Positions 17,607 to 27,127 of a DNA stretch of 64,000 bases are shown here, one piece after another (position 1 is the stretch's first letter; each line of letters opens with the position of its first letter). Source of the DNA: an uncultured Mycoplasmatota bacterium (GTDB taxonomy: Bacteria; Bacillota_I; Bacilli_A; RF39; UBA660); contig URFW01000004.1 in assembly GCA_900547225.1 (NCBI GenBank), positions 62,001 to 126,000 of the forward strand. Direction: 5' to 3'. Under the pieces are notes generated by a model that saw only the letters and a program-made list of their open reading frames with translations, did no database searches and had not been told where the DNA came from. A program made the translations under genes and the position numbers.

Positions 17607-17829
17607 TTTTATTCTCCTTTTTTGGTACGGGATCATATCCATAAGTTCCAAACGGATTACACTTAAGTATTCTTATTGTTCCTAAATATAACCCTTTAAA
17701 AACTCCGTGAGTCTCTAGTGCTTCAATCATATAATTTGAACACGACGGAACGTGTTTGCAGTATCCGTGAAAACTTCCAGGAATTTTTTGATATACTTTA
17801 ACAATCCCTATTAATATTTTTTTAATCAT
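17596..17829 (-). CDS. yidD: Membrane protein insertion efficiency factor
   Basis: A 77-residue basic protein that matches YidD throughout: IGIVKVYQKIPGSF, CKHVPSCSNYMIEALETHG, and the C-terminal CNPFGTYGYDPVP. The three conserved cysteines are present. YidD sits at the inner face of the membrane and assists insertase-dependent insertion. It is the first gene of a two-gene minus-strand operon with the ZnuA-like lipoprotein. Confidence 0.95.
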   Translation of the reverse strand: MIKKILIGIVKVYQKIPGSFHGYCKHVPSCSNYMIEALETHGVFKGLYLGTIRILKCNPFGTYGYDPVPKKENKNEK

Positions 17830-17940
17830 ACTGATATTTTATCATTTTTTAGATAATAATGGTAGGGGTATATTATAAAAAAATAAATTTTATACTTTAC
17901 GTAAAGTACTATTTTTGTAATATTTTTTAGTTTTTTTATA

Positions 17941-17970
17941 TGGACAATTTATCTTATTATATGGTATCAT
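17941..17970 (+). promoter_or_regulatory. Promoter of the mraZ operon
   Basis: TGGACA at 17941-17946 and TATCAT at 17965-17970 are separated by 18 bp. The MraZ boxes begin immediately after the -10 element. Confidence 0.6.
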
Positions 17971-18010
17971 AGTGGTAGCCAGTGGAATAAAGTGGTAGAT
18001 TGTGGGGGAT
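17971..18010 (+). promoter_or_regulatory. MraZ operator: four GTGG boxes at exact 10-bp spacing
   Basis: The units AGTGGTAGCC, AGTGGAATAA, AGTGGTAGAT and TGTGGGGGAT follow each other without a gap. They match the TGGNN-type direct repeats with 10-bp periodicity bound by MraZ in other bacteria. The fourth unit doubles as the ribosome-binding site of mraZ (GGGGGAT), so binding could block both transcription and translation. This supports autoregulation of the dcw operon. Confidence 0.85.
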
Positions 18011-18014
18011 TAAT

Positions 18015-18449
18015 ATGTTCATGGGAGAGTTTCATCATAATATTGATGATAAAGCAAGACTTGTTGTTCCATCTAAGTTCAGAGTAGAACTTGGAGATAC
18101 ATTTATTGTTACCCGCGGACTTGAAGGATGTCTATTCGTTTATTCAAAGGAAGAATGGGAAATATTGGTTGAAAAACTAAGAAAACTTCCATTTACAAAG
18201 AAAGATGCTAGGGCTTTCTTAAGATTTTTCTTGTCGGGAGCTGTTGAGGCATGCTTTGATAAACAAGGAAGAGTAGCACTTCCACAACCACTTGTATCTT
18301 ACGCTAACATAGAAAAAGAATGCGTTATAATTGGCGTGAATGACAGACTAGAGATATGGTCAGAAAGTAAGTTTAACACCTTACTAGAAGAAAATTATGA
18401 TAACATATCAGACATAGCAGAAGACTTGTTTGATAATATGGAGGTTTAA
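18015..18449 (+). CDS. mraZ: Transcriptional regulator MraZ
   Basis: MraZ is a DNA-binding regulator that represses its own dcw operon. The start FMGEFHHNIDDKARLVVPSKFR and the second copy of the fold, ACFDKQGRVALPQPLVSYA, are typical, as is the DxxxR in each half. From the ATG at 18015 it has 144 residues, the family norm; an in-frame TTG 15 bases upstream would put the ribosome site inside the gene. It is first in the operon mraZ-rsmH-ftsL-pbpB. Confidence 0.97.
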   Translation: MFMGEFHHNIDDKARLVVPSKFRVELGDTFIVTRGLEGCLFVYSKEEWEILVEKLRKLPFTKKDARAFLRFFLSGAVEACFDKQGRVALPQPLVSYANIEKECVIIGVNDRLEIWSESKFNTLLEENYDNISDIAEDLFDNMEV

Positions 18450-19370
18450 ATGAAACATATAAGCGTTTTACTAGAACCTACCATTTCTTCTTTAAACATT
18501 AAGGAAGATGGCATTTATGTTGACTGTACTTTAGGATATGCTGGTCATTCAAGTGCAATCTTAAAAAGATTGAAAAAGGGAAAATTATATGCTTTTGATC
18601 AAGATGAAGAAGCAAGAAATTATAGTGAAAACATTCTAAAGAAAGTTGGAGATAACTTTACTATTATTCCTAGTAACTTTGTTAATTTAAAAGAAGAACT
18701 AGAAAAAAGAGGTATTTTTAAAGTAGATGGCATTATGTTTGACCTTGGAGTTTCATCTCCGCAACTAGATGATGCCACCAGGGGGTTTAGTTTTCACTTA
18801 GATGCAGATCTTGATATGCGTATGGATAGAAAAAGTAGCCTTTCGGCATATGAGGTTGTTAATGAATATTCTTTTAATGACTTATACCGAATAATAAGAG
18901 ATTATGGTGAAGAAAAATACGCTAAGCAAATAGCAAGAGAAATAGAAAAAGTAAGAAGTAAAAGAAAAATAAAGACGACGCTTGAACTTGCAGAGGTTAT
19001 ATCTAATTGTGTACCTGCTAAATATAAAAGGCTTACACATCCTGCTAGAAGAACATTTCAAGCGATTAGAATAGAGGTAAATAAAGAACTTAGTATTCTA
19101 CCTAAGGCCTTAAATGATGCGATTGATATGCTAAAAAAAGATGGTGTAATAGCAGTTATTACTTTCCACTCACTAGAGGATAGGATATGTAAAGAAGTAT
19201 TTAAAGAAAGGTCTAAAGAAAACGAAATATTTAAAGGAATGCCAAACGTTCCTGAAGAATATATTCCAGATATTAAAGTGTTAAAAAAGATAAAGCCTTC
19301 TAAAGAAGAATTAGAAGAAAATAAAAGAAGTAGAAGTGCAACTTTAAGAGTTGCTATAAAACAAAAATAA
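18450..19370 (+). CDS. rsmH: 16S rRNA (cytosine(1402)-N4)-methyltransferase
   Basis: RsmH (MraW) N4-methylates C1402 in the ribosomal P site. It starts directly after the mraZ stop codon. The SAM-binding region GIYVDCTLGYAGHSSAIL and FDQDEEARNYS, then IMFDLGVSSPQLDD, RGFSFHLDADLDMRMD, and AVITFHSLEDRICK are all family hallmarks. The 306 residues are standard. Its place after mraZ matches the common dcw order. Confidence 0.97.
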   Translation: MKHISVLLEPTISSLNIKEDGIYVDCTLGYAGHSSAILKRLKKGKLYAFDQDEEARNYSENILKKVGDNFTIIPSNFVNLKEELEKRGIFKVDGIMFDLGVSSPQLDDATRGFSFHLDADLDMRMDRKSSLSAYEVVNEYSFNDLYRIIRDYGEEKYAKQIAREIEKVRSKRKIKTTLELAEVISNCVPAKYKRLTHPARRTFQAIRIEVNKELSILPKALNDAIDMLKKDGVIAVITFHSLEDRICKEVFKERSKENEIFKGMPNVPEEYIPDIKVLKKIKPSKEELEENKRSRSATLRVAIKQK

Positions 19371-19380
19371 GGGTGATAAT

Positions 19381-19668
19381 ATGGCAAAACAAAGAAAGAG
19401 AAAGACTAAATTTGAAAAAATGATGATAACACTTACCGTAACTACGGTAGCATTTGTTTTCGTGTCCGTATTTTTCTTTAAGGCACAATTATCATCTGTT
19501 AATATAGAAGTCGAAAGACTTAAAAAAAGCGTAACTAAACAAGAAAAAGTAAACGAAAGTTTAACGATGAAAGTAAACGAACTTATTTCATTAGAAAATA
19601 TGCAACTTGTTGCAGCAAGTAACGGATTGGAGTATAATAATAATAACATTATTGTAATTCAAAAATAA
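19381..19668 (+). CDS. ftsL: Cell division protein FtsL
   Basis: A 95-residue bitopic protein: a very basic cytoplasmic start (KQRKRKTKFEK), a transmembrane helix at about residues 15-35, then a coiled-coil-like outside region (VNIEVERLKKSVTKQEKVNESL) as in FtsL/DivIC. FtsL links DivIB and DivIC to the septal synthase. The sequence is poorly conserved, so position between rsmH and pbpB carries much of the call. GGGTGAT precedes the ATG. Confidence 0.88.
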   Translation: MAKQRKRKTKFEKMMITLTVTTVAFVFVSVFFFKAQLSSVNIEVERLKKSVTKQEKVNESLTMKVNELISLENMQLVAASNGLEYNNNNIIVIQK

Positions 19669-19679
19669 GGGTGATTTAA

Positions 19680-21800
19680 ATGAAAAGAGAAATGTTAAAT
19701 AAAAATAAAAACGCAACTGCTAAAATTTTTACTTTAATATTTTTTCTTTTTATTTTTGTGCTTATTTTAAGATTAGGCTATCTATGTTTAACTGGAAAAG
19801 TAGATGGTATAAACCTAAAAAGTTTTGCAAATAAGAGAAACACAAAAAAAGAAACGTTATATGCTCTAAGAGGTAACATATATGATGTTAATGGTGATGT
19901 TTTAGCACAAACAATAAATTCATACACGATAATAGCATACTTAGATGAATCAAGAAGTAAGGATTCTAAAGTTCCTCTTCACGTTGTAAATAAAGAAGAT
20001 ACGGCAGAAAAACTAGCTACCGTACTTGATATGTCAAAAGAGCAAATTTTAGAAAGATTAAATAAAAAGGCTTATCAGGTAGAGTTTGGTTCAAAGGGAA
20101 AGGGCCTTACCGAACTTCAAAAAGAAGCTATTGAAAACTTAAACTTAAGTGGAATAGATTTTATAACAACTCATAAAAGATATTATCCTAATAACAATTT
20201 TTTATCATATGTAATAGGTTATACTTCAAGTGATGAAAAAGGTAATATGAAGGGCCTTATGGGAATTGAAAAACAGTATGATGAAAAGATGACTGGTACT
20301 AATGGCTTTGTTAAATATCAAAAGGATTTAAATGGCTATAAGTTTCCTAATTCTAATGAGATTAGAAAGGAAAAAATAGATGGAAATGATGTTTATTTAA
20401 CAATTGATTCAAACGTACAAATGTCTTTGGAAACGGCTATTAATAAGGCTCAAAATGAATCTAGTGCAAACTGGATAGTTGCGGTAGTTGCAGATGCTAA
20501 AACTGGAAAAATATTAGGTTCTGCAACAAGCCCATCATTTAATCCAAACACAAAAGATATAAAAAACTACTTAAACCCACTTGTATCTTATACTTATGAA
20601 CCAGGATCTGTTATGAAAACTTATAGTTATATGGCAGCTCTTGAAAATAATCCTACCTGGGATCCTTATAATACTAAATGTGAAACTGGTCCTTATGAGA
20701 TAGGTGATGATACCGTAAGAGACTGGAACAAAACAGGTTGGGGACTAATACCTTATTCAAGAGGATACACGCTATCTTCTAACACTTGCGTTGCAAACAT
20801 GATAAAAAATTATTTGTCAAAACAGAAACTTATGGATTATTATAAAAAGTTAGGATTTGGTCAAAAAACAAATATTGACCTTCCAAACGAGTATACTGGT
20901 AAGGTTAAGTTTAAGTATGATGTCGAAGTTGTTAATGCTGGATTTGGACAAGGTATTACAACAACTCCTATCCAGCAGATAAAAGCACTTACGGCGATTT
21001 CTAATAATGGCGTAATATTAAATCCTTATATTGTTTCTAAGACCGTTAATTCCTCAACCAAAGAAGTAACTTATAAGGCAGCGGTAAAAGAAGGGGAGAA
21101 AGTTGCATCTACTGAAACAATAAATAAAATAAAAGATTTAATGTACCGTGTTGTAAACTCTGATTCATCGGAAACAACAGGTAGTAAATATAAAATGGAT
21201 GGCTATGATTTAATTGGTAAAACAGGTACTGCTCAAATAGCTAATCCAAGAACTGGAAAATATTATGATGGTAAGTATGACTATATAACTTCTTTTTCTG
21301 GAATGTATCCTAAAGATGATCCTAAGGTAATTTTATACGTTGCTTTTCAAAGAAGTTACAACTCTAACGTACTTCCACAAACGGTTCAAACAATAGTAAG
21401 AGATACTGCCAAATACTTAGGCATATTTGAAGAAGCTCCTGAAATAAATAAAGAAGTTACTACGTATAAATTAGGTAGTTATAAAAATAAGACAACTGAA
21501 GCTGTTAAGCAGTCTTTAGATGCGTTGGGCGCAAGCTACGTTATTTTTGGGGATGGAAACAAAGTAATTAGTCAGTATCCAAATAAGAATTCTAAGGTAA
21601 GTACAAAAGATAAAGTATTTATATTTACAAATGGAACTATAACAATGCCAGATTTAACTAATTATTCTGTTAAAGAGGCTGACGTCGTATTATCTAAATT
21701 AGGAATTAAGCACACTATTAATGCATCAGGATATATAGGATATCAAAGCGTAAGCGCTGGAACCGTTATAAATAGTGATACGGAAGTTACGTTAAACTAA
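19680..21800 (+). CDS. pbpB: Septal class B penicillin-binding protein (PBP2B/FtsI)
   Basis: This transpeptidase cross-links septal peptidoglycan. One N-terminal transmembrane helix (about 18-38) is followed by a dimerisation domain with RGNIYDVNGDVLAQ, the transpeptidase domain with SxxK (GSVMK), SxN (SSNTC) and KTG (GKTGTAQ), and two C-terminal PASTA repeats from about residue 595. Two PASTA repeats and the place after ftsL match Bacillus PbpB. It is 706 residues long and last in this half of the dcw operon, with a terminator directly after it. Confidence 0.94.
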   Translation: MKREMLNKNKNATAKIFTLIFFLFIFVLILRLGYLCLTGKVDGINLKSFANKRNTKKETLYALRGNIYDVNGDVLAQTINSYTIIAYLDESRSKDSKVPLHVVNKEDTAEKLATVLDMSKEQILERLNKKAYQVEFGSKGKGLTELQKEAIENLNLSGIDFITTHKRYYPNNNFLSYVIGYTSSDEKGNMKGLMGIEKQYDEKMTGTNGFVKYQKDLNGYKFPNSNEIRKEKIDGNDVYLTIDSNVQMSLETAINKAQNESSANWIVAVVADAKTGKILGSATSPSFNPNTKDIKNYLNPLVSYTYEPGSVMKTYSYMAALENNPTWDPYNTKCETGPYEIGDDTVRDWNKTGWGLIPYSRGYTLSSNTCVANMIKNYLSKQKLMDYYKKLGFGQKTNIDLPNEYTGKVKFKYDVEVVNAGFGQGITTTPIQQIKALTAISNNGVILNPYIVSKTVNSSTKEVTYKAAVKEGEKVASTETINKIKDLMYRVVNSDSSETTGSKYKMDGYDLIGKTGTAQIANPRTGKYYDGKYDYITSFSGMYPKDDPKVILYVAFQRSYNSNVLPQTVQTIVRDTAKYLGIFEEAPEINKEVTTYKLGSYKNKTTEAVKQSLDALGASYVIFGDGNKVISQYPNKNSKVSTKDKVFIFTNGTITMPDLTNYSVKEADVVLSKLGIKHTINASGYIGYQSVSAGTVINSDTEVTLN

Positions 21801-21801
21801 T

Positions 21802-21828
21802 AAATTTAGAAAACTTTCTAAATTTTTG
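21802..21828 (+). terminator. Terminator of the mraZ-pbpB operon
   Basis: AAATTTAGAAA/TTTCTAAATTT form an 11-bp stem with T-rich sequence behind it. Confidence 0.75.
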
Positions 21829-21952
21829 AAATTTTTTTCAGAAATTTATGTCGTGGGAAAACCTTTCTGATGAATATTTATATGGAAGTAAAAATAAAAG
21901 GAGGTATGATATTATCGATGCTAAACTAGATGTAACACTTTCTTATGTTTAC

Positions 21953-22803
21953 CATCTGATAATATTGACATAATCATTATGTATGTAAGAAGAGAAATAA
22001 AAGGAGAAACTTATCGTAAATTAGTTGAGTATGCTTTTAAAAACTGTGATATGGTATCTTTTACTGAGTATCCTGATCAAAATTCTAAGTTTAGTAGAAG
22101 AATACTAAAAAAACTTATGAAATGTGAAAATTTGACTAAAGATGCTTTAATAAAAAATTATTCTGATAAATACGTAGGATATATATTTAATAAATATAAA
22201 GATAGTAATATAATATTTGATAAAAAGTATTTAAGAAATAGAGAAACTACTGATTACGATACTTATGAATTGTTCAAAGAAAGCAAAGAATATCAAAAAA
22301 ATTTAAAGAAAGAATACAGCGATTTTGGGATAAATATCTCCTTTGAAAATATGAGTTATGAAGAATATGTTGAATTTTTTGAGTATGAAAGAAGACTAAC
22401 TTATTTACTTTACTCAATTGATTATTGTGTTTATGAATATTATGTAAATAAATTTTTAGAGAAATATAATGATTTTATTTTAAGAAAGAAAAAAATATAT
22501 TTTTATGAATTTTTCGGACTAAAAAGAACTCATATAAGAACAATTTATTTTATGAAGTTTAATAATGAAATAAAAAAGGAACTATTAAATAAAAATTCTA
22601 TCTTTGATTGGGTTAGTCCACTATCAATTGAGAATGTTGGATTTTATAAAGGAGATAAATGTTGGTTATCTTCAATAAGTCATGAAGAACAATGTTATAT
22701 ATATTATACGAATGAAAAAGAGCATAATTATTTAAAATCAATTGGTATTAAGTTTAAAAATGAATAATACAAGTTATAAAAAAAGTTACTAATTTATCAG
22801 ATG
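21953..22803. repeat. 10-bp perfect inverted repeats flanking an orphan gene
   Basis: CATCTGATAA at 21953-21962 and its reverse complement TTATCAGATG at 22794-22803 bracket the 262-residue orphan gene. Just outside each arm lies a short open stretch without a usable start or end (about 21909-21968 and 22770-22824, the latter reading LSDDDIKALK then stop). No target-site duplication is evident. A chance match is possible in AT-rich DNA. Confidence 0.35.
21979..22767 (+). CDS. Orphan hypothetical protein (262 aa)
   Basis: I do not recognise this protein. It is soluble, highly charged and unusually rich in Tyr, Phe and Lys (for example YFMKFNNEIKKELL and YIYYTNEKEHNYLK), with no transmembrane segment or signal peptide. 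There is no good ribosome-binding site before the ATG, although AGGAGG occurs about 80 bp upstream. It sits at the break point where the dcw cluster is interrupted and is bracketed by 10-bp inverted repeats. Acquisition from elsewhere is possible; function unknown. Confidence 0.55.
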   Translation: MYVRREIKGETYRKLVEYAFKNCDMVSFTEYPDQNSKFSRRILKKLMKCENLTKDALIKNYSDKYVGYIFNKYKDSNIIFDKKYLRNRETTDYDTYELFKESKEYQKNLKKEYSDFGINISFENMSYEEYVEFFEYERRLTYLLYSIDYCVYEYYVNKFLEKYNDFILRKKKIYFYEFFGLKRTHIRTIYFMKFNNEIKKELLNKNSIFDWVSPLSIENVGFYKGDKCWLSSISHEEQCYIYYTNEKEHNYLKSIGIKFKNE

Positions 22804-22896
22804 ATGATATAAAAGCATTAAAATAATAAGAAGCAGAACTAATTTAGTTCTGTTTTTCTATGTTAATTTATAGTATAATTTTACTTGGTGATGTGT

Positions 22897-25047
22897 ATGA
22901 AAAAAGTAGAGTTGCTTGCTCCAGCAGGTAATATGGATTCTTTAAAGGCAGCTGTTATGGCAGGTTGCGATGCGGTTTATCTAGGTGGGGTTTTATTTGG
23001 TGCAAGAGCGTTCGCTGGTAATTTTACAAATGAAGAAATCGTTTATGCAATTAATTATGCACACTTATATGGTGTTAAGGTGTATGTTACAATTAATACG
23101 ATAATTTATGATAGTGAAGTAGAAAGATTTTTAGACTATGTAAGATTTTTACATAAAAATAACGTTGATGCAGTAATAATTCAAGATATTGGTATGTTTG
23201 ATTTATTAAGAAAAAAGTTTCCTAACCTTGAATTACACGCATCAACCCAAATGAACATTCATAATTATGATGGTGCCTTGTTAGCTAAAAAACTAGGATT
23301 TAAAAGAGTTGTTATGGCACGTGAAACGCCAATAGATGTTATTAAAAAAATTAAAGAAGAAATAGATATAGAAATAGAAGTATTTATTCACGGAGCTTTA
23401 TGCGTAAGTTATTCTGGTGAGTGTCTATTAAGTGCGTTAGTTGGAAAAAGAAGTGGAAACAGAGGTACTTGTGCACAAATATGCCGTAAAAAATATGATT
23501 TTTATGATGATGATAAAAATAAATTAAATACAAATAATTATCTTTTAAGTACAAAGGATTTATGCACGTTAAAATACGTTGATAAATTAATAGAAATCGG
23601 TGTTGATAGTCTTAAGATAGAAGGAAGAATGAAAAGAAGTCCTTATGTTTATCTTGTTACAAAAACGTATAGAAAAGTAATAGATAATTATTATAATACA
23701 GGTAAACTAAAAATAGATGAAAATGACATAATAGAACTTAAGAAAATGTTTAATAGAAATTTTACCAAGGGATTTATGTTAAATGAGGATAATAATAACT
23801 TTACATATGATAAAAGACCTAATAACATTGGAATAGAGGTAGGACAGGTTATATCAAAGGTAAAAAATGATTTGAAAATAAAATTAACTTATGATGTATC
23901 AGTTCATGACGGCCTTAGAATACTTGATGATAAGGAAGATAAAGGACTTGTCATAAACAAGATGTTTATCAATAATAAAACCGTTTTAGAAGCTAAAAAA
24001 GGGGATGTAATAACACTTAAGTATGACAAGTACGTAGAAAAAAATAGTAAGGTATTATTAACTTCAAGTAAAAAGCAATTGGATTCTATTTCTGAGGCAA
24101 TAAAAAATCAAGAAAGATTTATTTATATAGATTTAAATTTTACTGCAAAAGAAAATGAAAATCTTAAACTAACCATAACAGATGGCTTAAATACTGTAAC
24201 AGAGGTGCTAGATAAAACACCAATGCGCGCTATAAATAAAGAAACAAGCTTTGATGTAATTAAAAAGCAATTATCTAAGTTAGGTAATACGGTGTATAAA
24301 GCTCGAAGCATAACACTTAATTTAGATGATAATTTATTCATAAATATAAAAGACATTAATGAAATAAGAAGACGAGCTATAAGTAAACTAAATGAAAAAA
24401 GACTATATAAAATAGATTTTGTAGAAAAAGATTATACAATTGGCGTACCAGACTTTCCTTCTATAAAACAAACAGCTGTTTTGGTGAACAAAGAAAATGA
24501 GAGTTTAAAGGATAAATATGACCTAATTTATACAGAAGATGAAAAAACGAAAGATGAAGATTCTATTATAGTATTTCCTAGAATAACTAATGAGCATCCT
24601 TTTGTTAAAAATACCGTTATGACAGGAGATTTTGGAGGATTACTTAAGTATGATAATTTTCAAACTAACTTTTCATTTAACGTGGTAAACTCATATTCAG
24701 TAGCGTTTTTGCATAGCTTAGGTGCAAAATTAGTTACGTTATCTTATGAATTATCACTAAGTCAAATAAAAAACATGATAGAAATTTACAAAAAAAGATA
24801 CAATAAAAATCCAAATACTTCACTAATTATCAATTCATATCCAGAAAGCTTTGTATCAAAGTTTAATTTAAATAAAAAGTATAACGTTAAATCTGGCTAT
24901 TTAAAAGACTCTTACGGCAATTTCTTAAAGGTCAAAACAAAGGGTGATATAATGGTCGTTTATCACTTTAAAAAGGTTAATTTGTATGATATAAAGGAAG
25001 TATTTGAAACTGGTGTTAACTTATGTCTAGAAATTAAATCATATTAA
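22897..25047 (+). CDS. U32-family peptidase-like protein
   Basis: The N-terminal ~330 residues are a U32 (collagenase-like) domain: VELLAPAGNMDSLKAAVMAGCDAVYLGG, ELHASTQMNIHN, VFIHGALCVSYSGECLLSALVGKRSGNRGTCAQICR and LKIEGRMKR. Bacterial U32 proteins of this type (RlhA/TrhP family) take part in prephenate-dependent hydroxylation of rRNA or tRNA, so 'peptidase' may be a misnomer. The cysteine set (CVSYSGEC and CAQICR) fits an iron-sulfur cluster. The remaining ~380 residues are a barrel-like extension with LISTKDL-type features and a second domain. GGTGA supports the ATG at 22897, giving 716 residues. Confidence 0.88.
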   Translation: MKKVELLAPAGNMDSLKAAVMAGCDAVYLGGVLFGARAFAGNFTNEEIVYAINYAHLYGVKVYVTINTIIYDSEVERFLDYVRFLHKNNVDAVIIQDIGMFDLLRKKFPNLELHASTQMNIHNYDGALLAKKLGFKRVVMARETPIDVIKKIKEEIDIEIEVFIHGALCVSYSGECLLSALVGKRSGNRGTCAQICRKKYDFYDDDKNKLNTNNYLLSTKDLCTLKYVDKLIEIGVDSLKIEGRMKRSPYVYLVTKTYRKVIDNYYNTGKLKIDENDIIELKKMFNRNFTKGFMLNEDNNNFTYDKRPNNIGIEVGQVISKVKNDLKIKLTYDVSVHDGLRILDDKEDKGLVINKMFINNKTVLEAKKGDVITLKYDKYVEKNSKVLLTSSKKQLDSISEAIKNQERFIYIDLNFTAKENENLKLTITDGLNTVTEVLDKTPMRAINKETSFDVIKKQLSKLGNTVYKARSITLNLDDNLFINIKDINEIRRRAISKLNEKRLYKIDFVEKDYTIGVPDFPSIKQTAVLVNKENESLKDKYDLIYTEDEKTKDEDSIIVFPRITNEHPFVKNTVMTGDFGGLLKYDNFQTNFSFNVVNSYSVAFLHSLGAKLVTLSYELSLSQIKNMIEIYKKRYNKNPNTSLIINSYPESFVSKFNLNKKYNVKSGYLKDSYGNFLKVKTKGDIMVVYHFKKVNLYDIKEVFETGVNLCLEIKSY

Positions 25048-25051
25048 TCAT

Positions 25052-25082
25052 AAATACTGGTTTTTAACTGGTATTTTTTTTT
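25052..25082 (+). terminator. Terminator of the U32 gene
   Basis: AAATAC/GTATTT, extended inwards by G-U pairs, is followed by eight T residues. Confidence 0.65.
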
Positions 25083-25130
25083 AAAATATAGTACAATTAT
25101 TAAAGAATAGATTAGAAGGTAGGGATAATA

Positions 25131-25490
25131 ATGGATAAAATAGAATTTTTAAGAAGTATGAACGTGGATGTAGATCAAGGGATACAAAACATGATGGACG
25201 TTCAAACATATGATGAAATGCTAGGAGATTTTTATGATAGTATTCCGGAAGAACTAAACAAAATAGATAATTTTAAAAACGCAGGTGATATGCCTAATTA
25301 TGCTATTTTAGTTCACGCGATGAAAAGTAATGCTAGAAGTTTCGGATTTATGAAACTTGGTGATATTTGTTATGCACACGAACTTGCTGGAAAAGCTGGT
25401 GATGTAAACTATGTCAATCTACACTATAACGAATTATTACAAGCTGCAAAAGAAACTATTAGCATAATTGAAAAATATAAAACTATGTAA
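25131..25490 (+). CDS. Histidine phosphotransfer (Hpt) domain protein
   Basis: A stand-alone 119-residue Hpt domain. The phosphorylatable histidine is His62 in VHAMKSNARSFG, where the family has HxLKGxxxxxG. Helical throughout with no membrane segment. It would shuttle phosphoryl groups between receiver domains of the two hybrid kinases and the receiver protein encoded just downstream. It starts a four-gene operon with its own likely promoter (TATAGTACAATTATTAAAG region). Confidence 0.88.
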   Translation: MDKIEFLRSMNVDVDQGIQNMMDVQTYDEMLGDFYDSIPEELNKIDNFKNAGDMPNYAILVHAMKSNARSFGFMKLGDICYAHELAGKAGDVNYVNLHYNELLQAAKETISIIEKYKTM

Positions 25491-25508
25491 AAAAAGGGGA
25501 TGAAGCTA

Positions 25509-27113
25509 GTGGATACAAATTTATTAGAAGGTACCATTAAAGAAATTTTATTGGATGATAAATTAAAAGTTTATGTCTTTGATGTATTTGATGATTCTGT
25601 TTTAAAATATACTATCTCAAATGGCAAATTAACCAATTGTGGTAGTGATACTTTAGCTAATTATTTAGAAAACATAAAAACAAAAATAGATTCTCCTTAT
25701 ATACCTGGATTTATGAACTTGGTTTCTATTCCAAAAATGAAGGAAAAAGCGTTGTCTGGAAATTCAAAGGTAATGTTTGAATACCAAGCATTAGATAGCA
25801 AATGGTATAAAATTACCGCAATGCTTATTAATTTTTCTGGTAAGGAACTTATAGTTTCAGTAAGAGAACAAATGGATAATAATTGTGGTACAAAAGAAGC
25901 AAGCGATTCAAAATATAATGTTTTGATAGGTAGAATTGCGGATGCTATATTGAAAATAGATAATGTATTTAATTTAGACAACAGTAAAGCAAGCGTTAAT
26001 AATATAGAAGATTATATTGATTCAATTTTGAAAAGTATAGTAAATTCATATCCAGACTTGAAAAATAGTTTAAACAAAAACGCCGCGAACGTTAGCGGAA
26101 GGGCGGATGATGTTATTTTAATAATAGATGACGATATGGTAATGCGAAAGATGATTAAAAAAATATTCGCTGATGAGTATAAAATTGTAATGGCAGAAAA
26201 TGGGAAAGAAGCACTTGAATACTTAGAGACTAATAGCAATAAAGGTCTTACTGAATCTTCTGATAACATTCTTGGTATATTCCTTGACCTTACTATGCCA
26301 GTTATGGACGGGTTTGCGGTGTTAGAATACCTAAGTAAAAATAATTATTTATATAAAATACCAGTTATTATAATAAGTGGTGACTATGAAAAAGAAACAA
26401 AGGCAAGGGTATATAATTATGGTGTTGCAGATATGCTAGAGAAACCATTTGATTTTGAAGTTGTAAAGCATAGAATAGGTAATTTTATTAATCTTTATAA
26501 ATCTAGTAATTCTCTGAATAATTTGATAAGTGATCAATCTAGGGATTTAAAAGATTTGATTAATCCATTTGTCGAAAGTTATAGATACGATTATGAATCT
26601 AATATTAATAGTGTTAATGAGTATATAAAAAAATTAGGCACCCAAGTTATGAAAGATTTTCCGGAATATAATTTAGACGAAGAGAAAATAAACAAAATGG
26701 CAGATGCTTCAATGTATTATGACATAGGTTTTTATTCCATACCGAGAACTATTTTATTAAAGAAGGATTCATTTAATGAATCTGAGTTAAAGAAAATAAA
26801 AAATTATCCTATTTTTGGTGAGAAAATGCTAAATTATGTTCTTTCTCTAACTCAAGATGAACTATATAAAAAGTATGCTCAAAACATAACTAAATACTAT
26901 CATGAAAATTATAATGGTAGTGGTTATCCATTTGGACTTAAGGAAAATCAAATTCCTTTGGAAGTTAGAATTGCATCAGTTTGTATAAATTACAATAATT
27001 TATTAAAAAAATATGGAAATAGAGCATTCGATATTATAGTAAGTAAAGAAAACGTTTCTTTTTCACCAGATATTATTTCTAGTTTCAAAAAAATAAAGAA
27101 TGAATTAATATAA
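25509..27113 (+). CDS. Response regulator with receiver and degenerate HD-GYP-like domain
   Basis: About 534 residues. The N-terminal ~190 residues form an unassigned, perhaps PAS-like, domain. A receiver follows (about 195-325): LIIDDD, phospho-Asp in FLDLTMPVMDG, and the conserved Lys in LEKPFD. The C-terminal ~190 residues resemble HD-GYP (YYHENYNGSGYPFGLK, then PLEVRIASVC), but the HD motif reads YDIGFYSIP instead of 'HDIGKxxIP'. It has lost metal ligands, so c-di-GMP hydrolysis is doubtful. The ribosome site AAGGGG is too close to the first ATG (25500), so the GTG at 25509 is preferred. Confidence 0.8.
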   Translation: MDTNLLEGTIKEILLDDKLKVYVFDVFDDSVLKYTISNGKLTNCGSDTLANYLENIKTKIDSPYIPGFMNLVSIPKMKEKALSGNSKVMFEYQALDSKWYKITAMLINFSGKELIVSVREQMDNNCGTKEASDSKYNVLIGRIADAILKIDNVFNLDNSKASVNNIEDYIDSILKSIVNSYPDLKNSLNKNAANVSGRADDVILIIDDDMVMRKMIKKIFADEYKIVMAENGKEALEYLETNSNKGLTESSDNILGIFLDLTMPVMDGFAVLEYLSKNNYLYKIPVIIISGDYEKETKARVYNYGVADMLEKPFDFEVVKHRIGNFINLYKSSNSLNNLISDQSRDLKDLINPFVESYRYDYESNINSVNEYIKKLGTQVMKDFPEYNLDEEKINKMADASMYYDIGFYSIPRTILLKKDSFNESELKKIKNYPIFGEKMLNYVLSLTQDELYKKYAQNITKYYHENYNGSGYPFGLKENQIPLEVRIASVCINYNNLLKKYGNRAFDIIVSKENVSFSPDIISSFKKIKNELI

Positions 27114-27127
27114 AGGAGTTGACTACT

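Noticed and set aside
21906..21929. Seven-codon frame after AGGAGG upstream of the orphan gene
   Set aside because: The ribosome site is only 1 nt from the ATG and the frame stops after seven codons.
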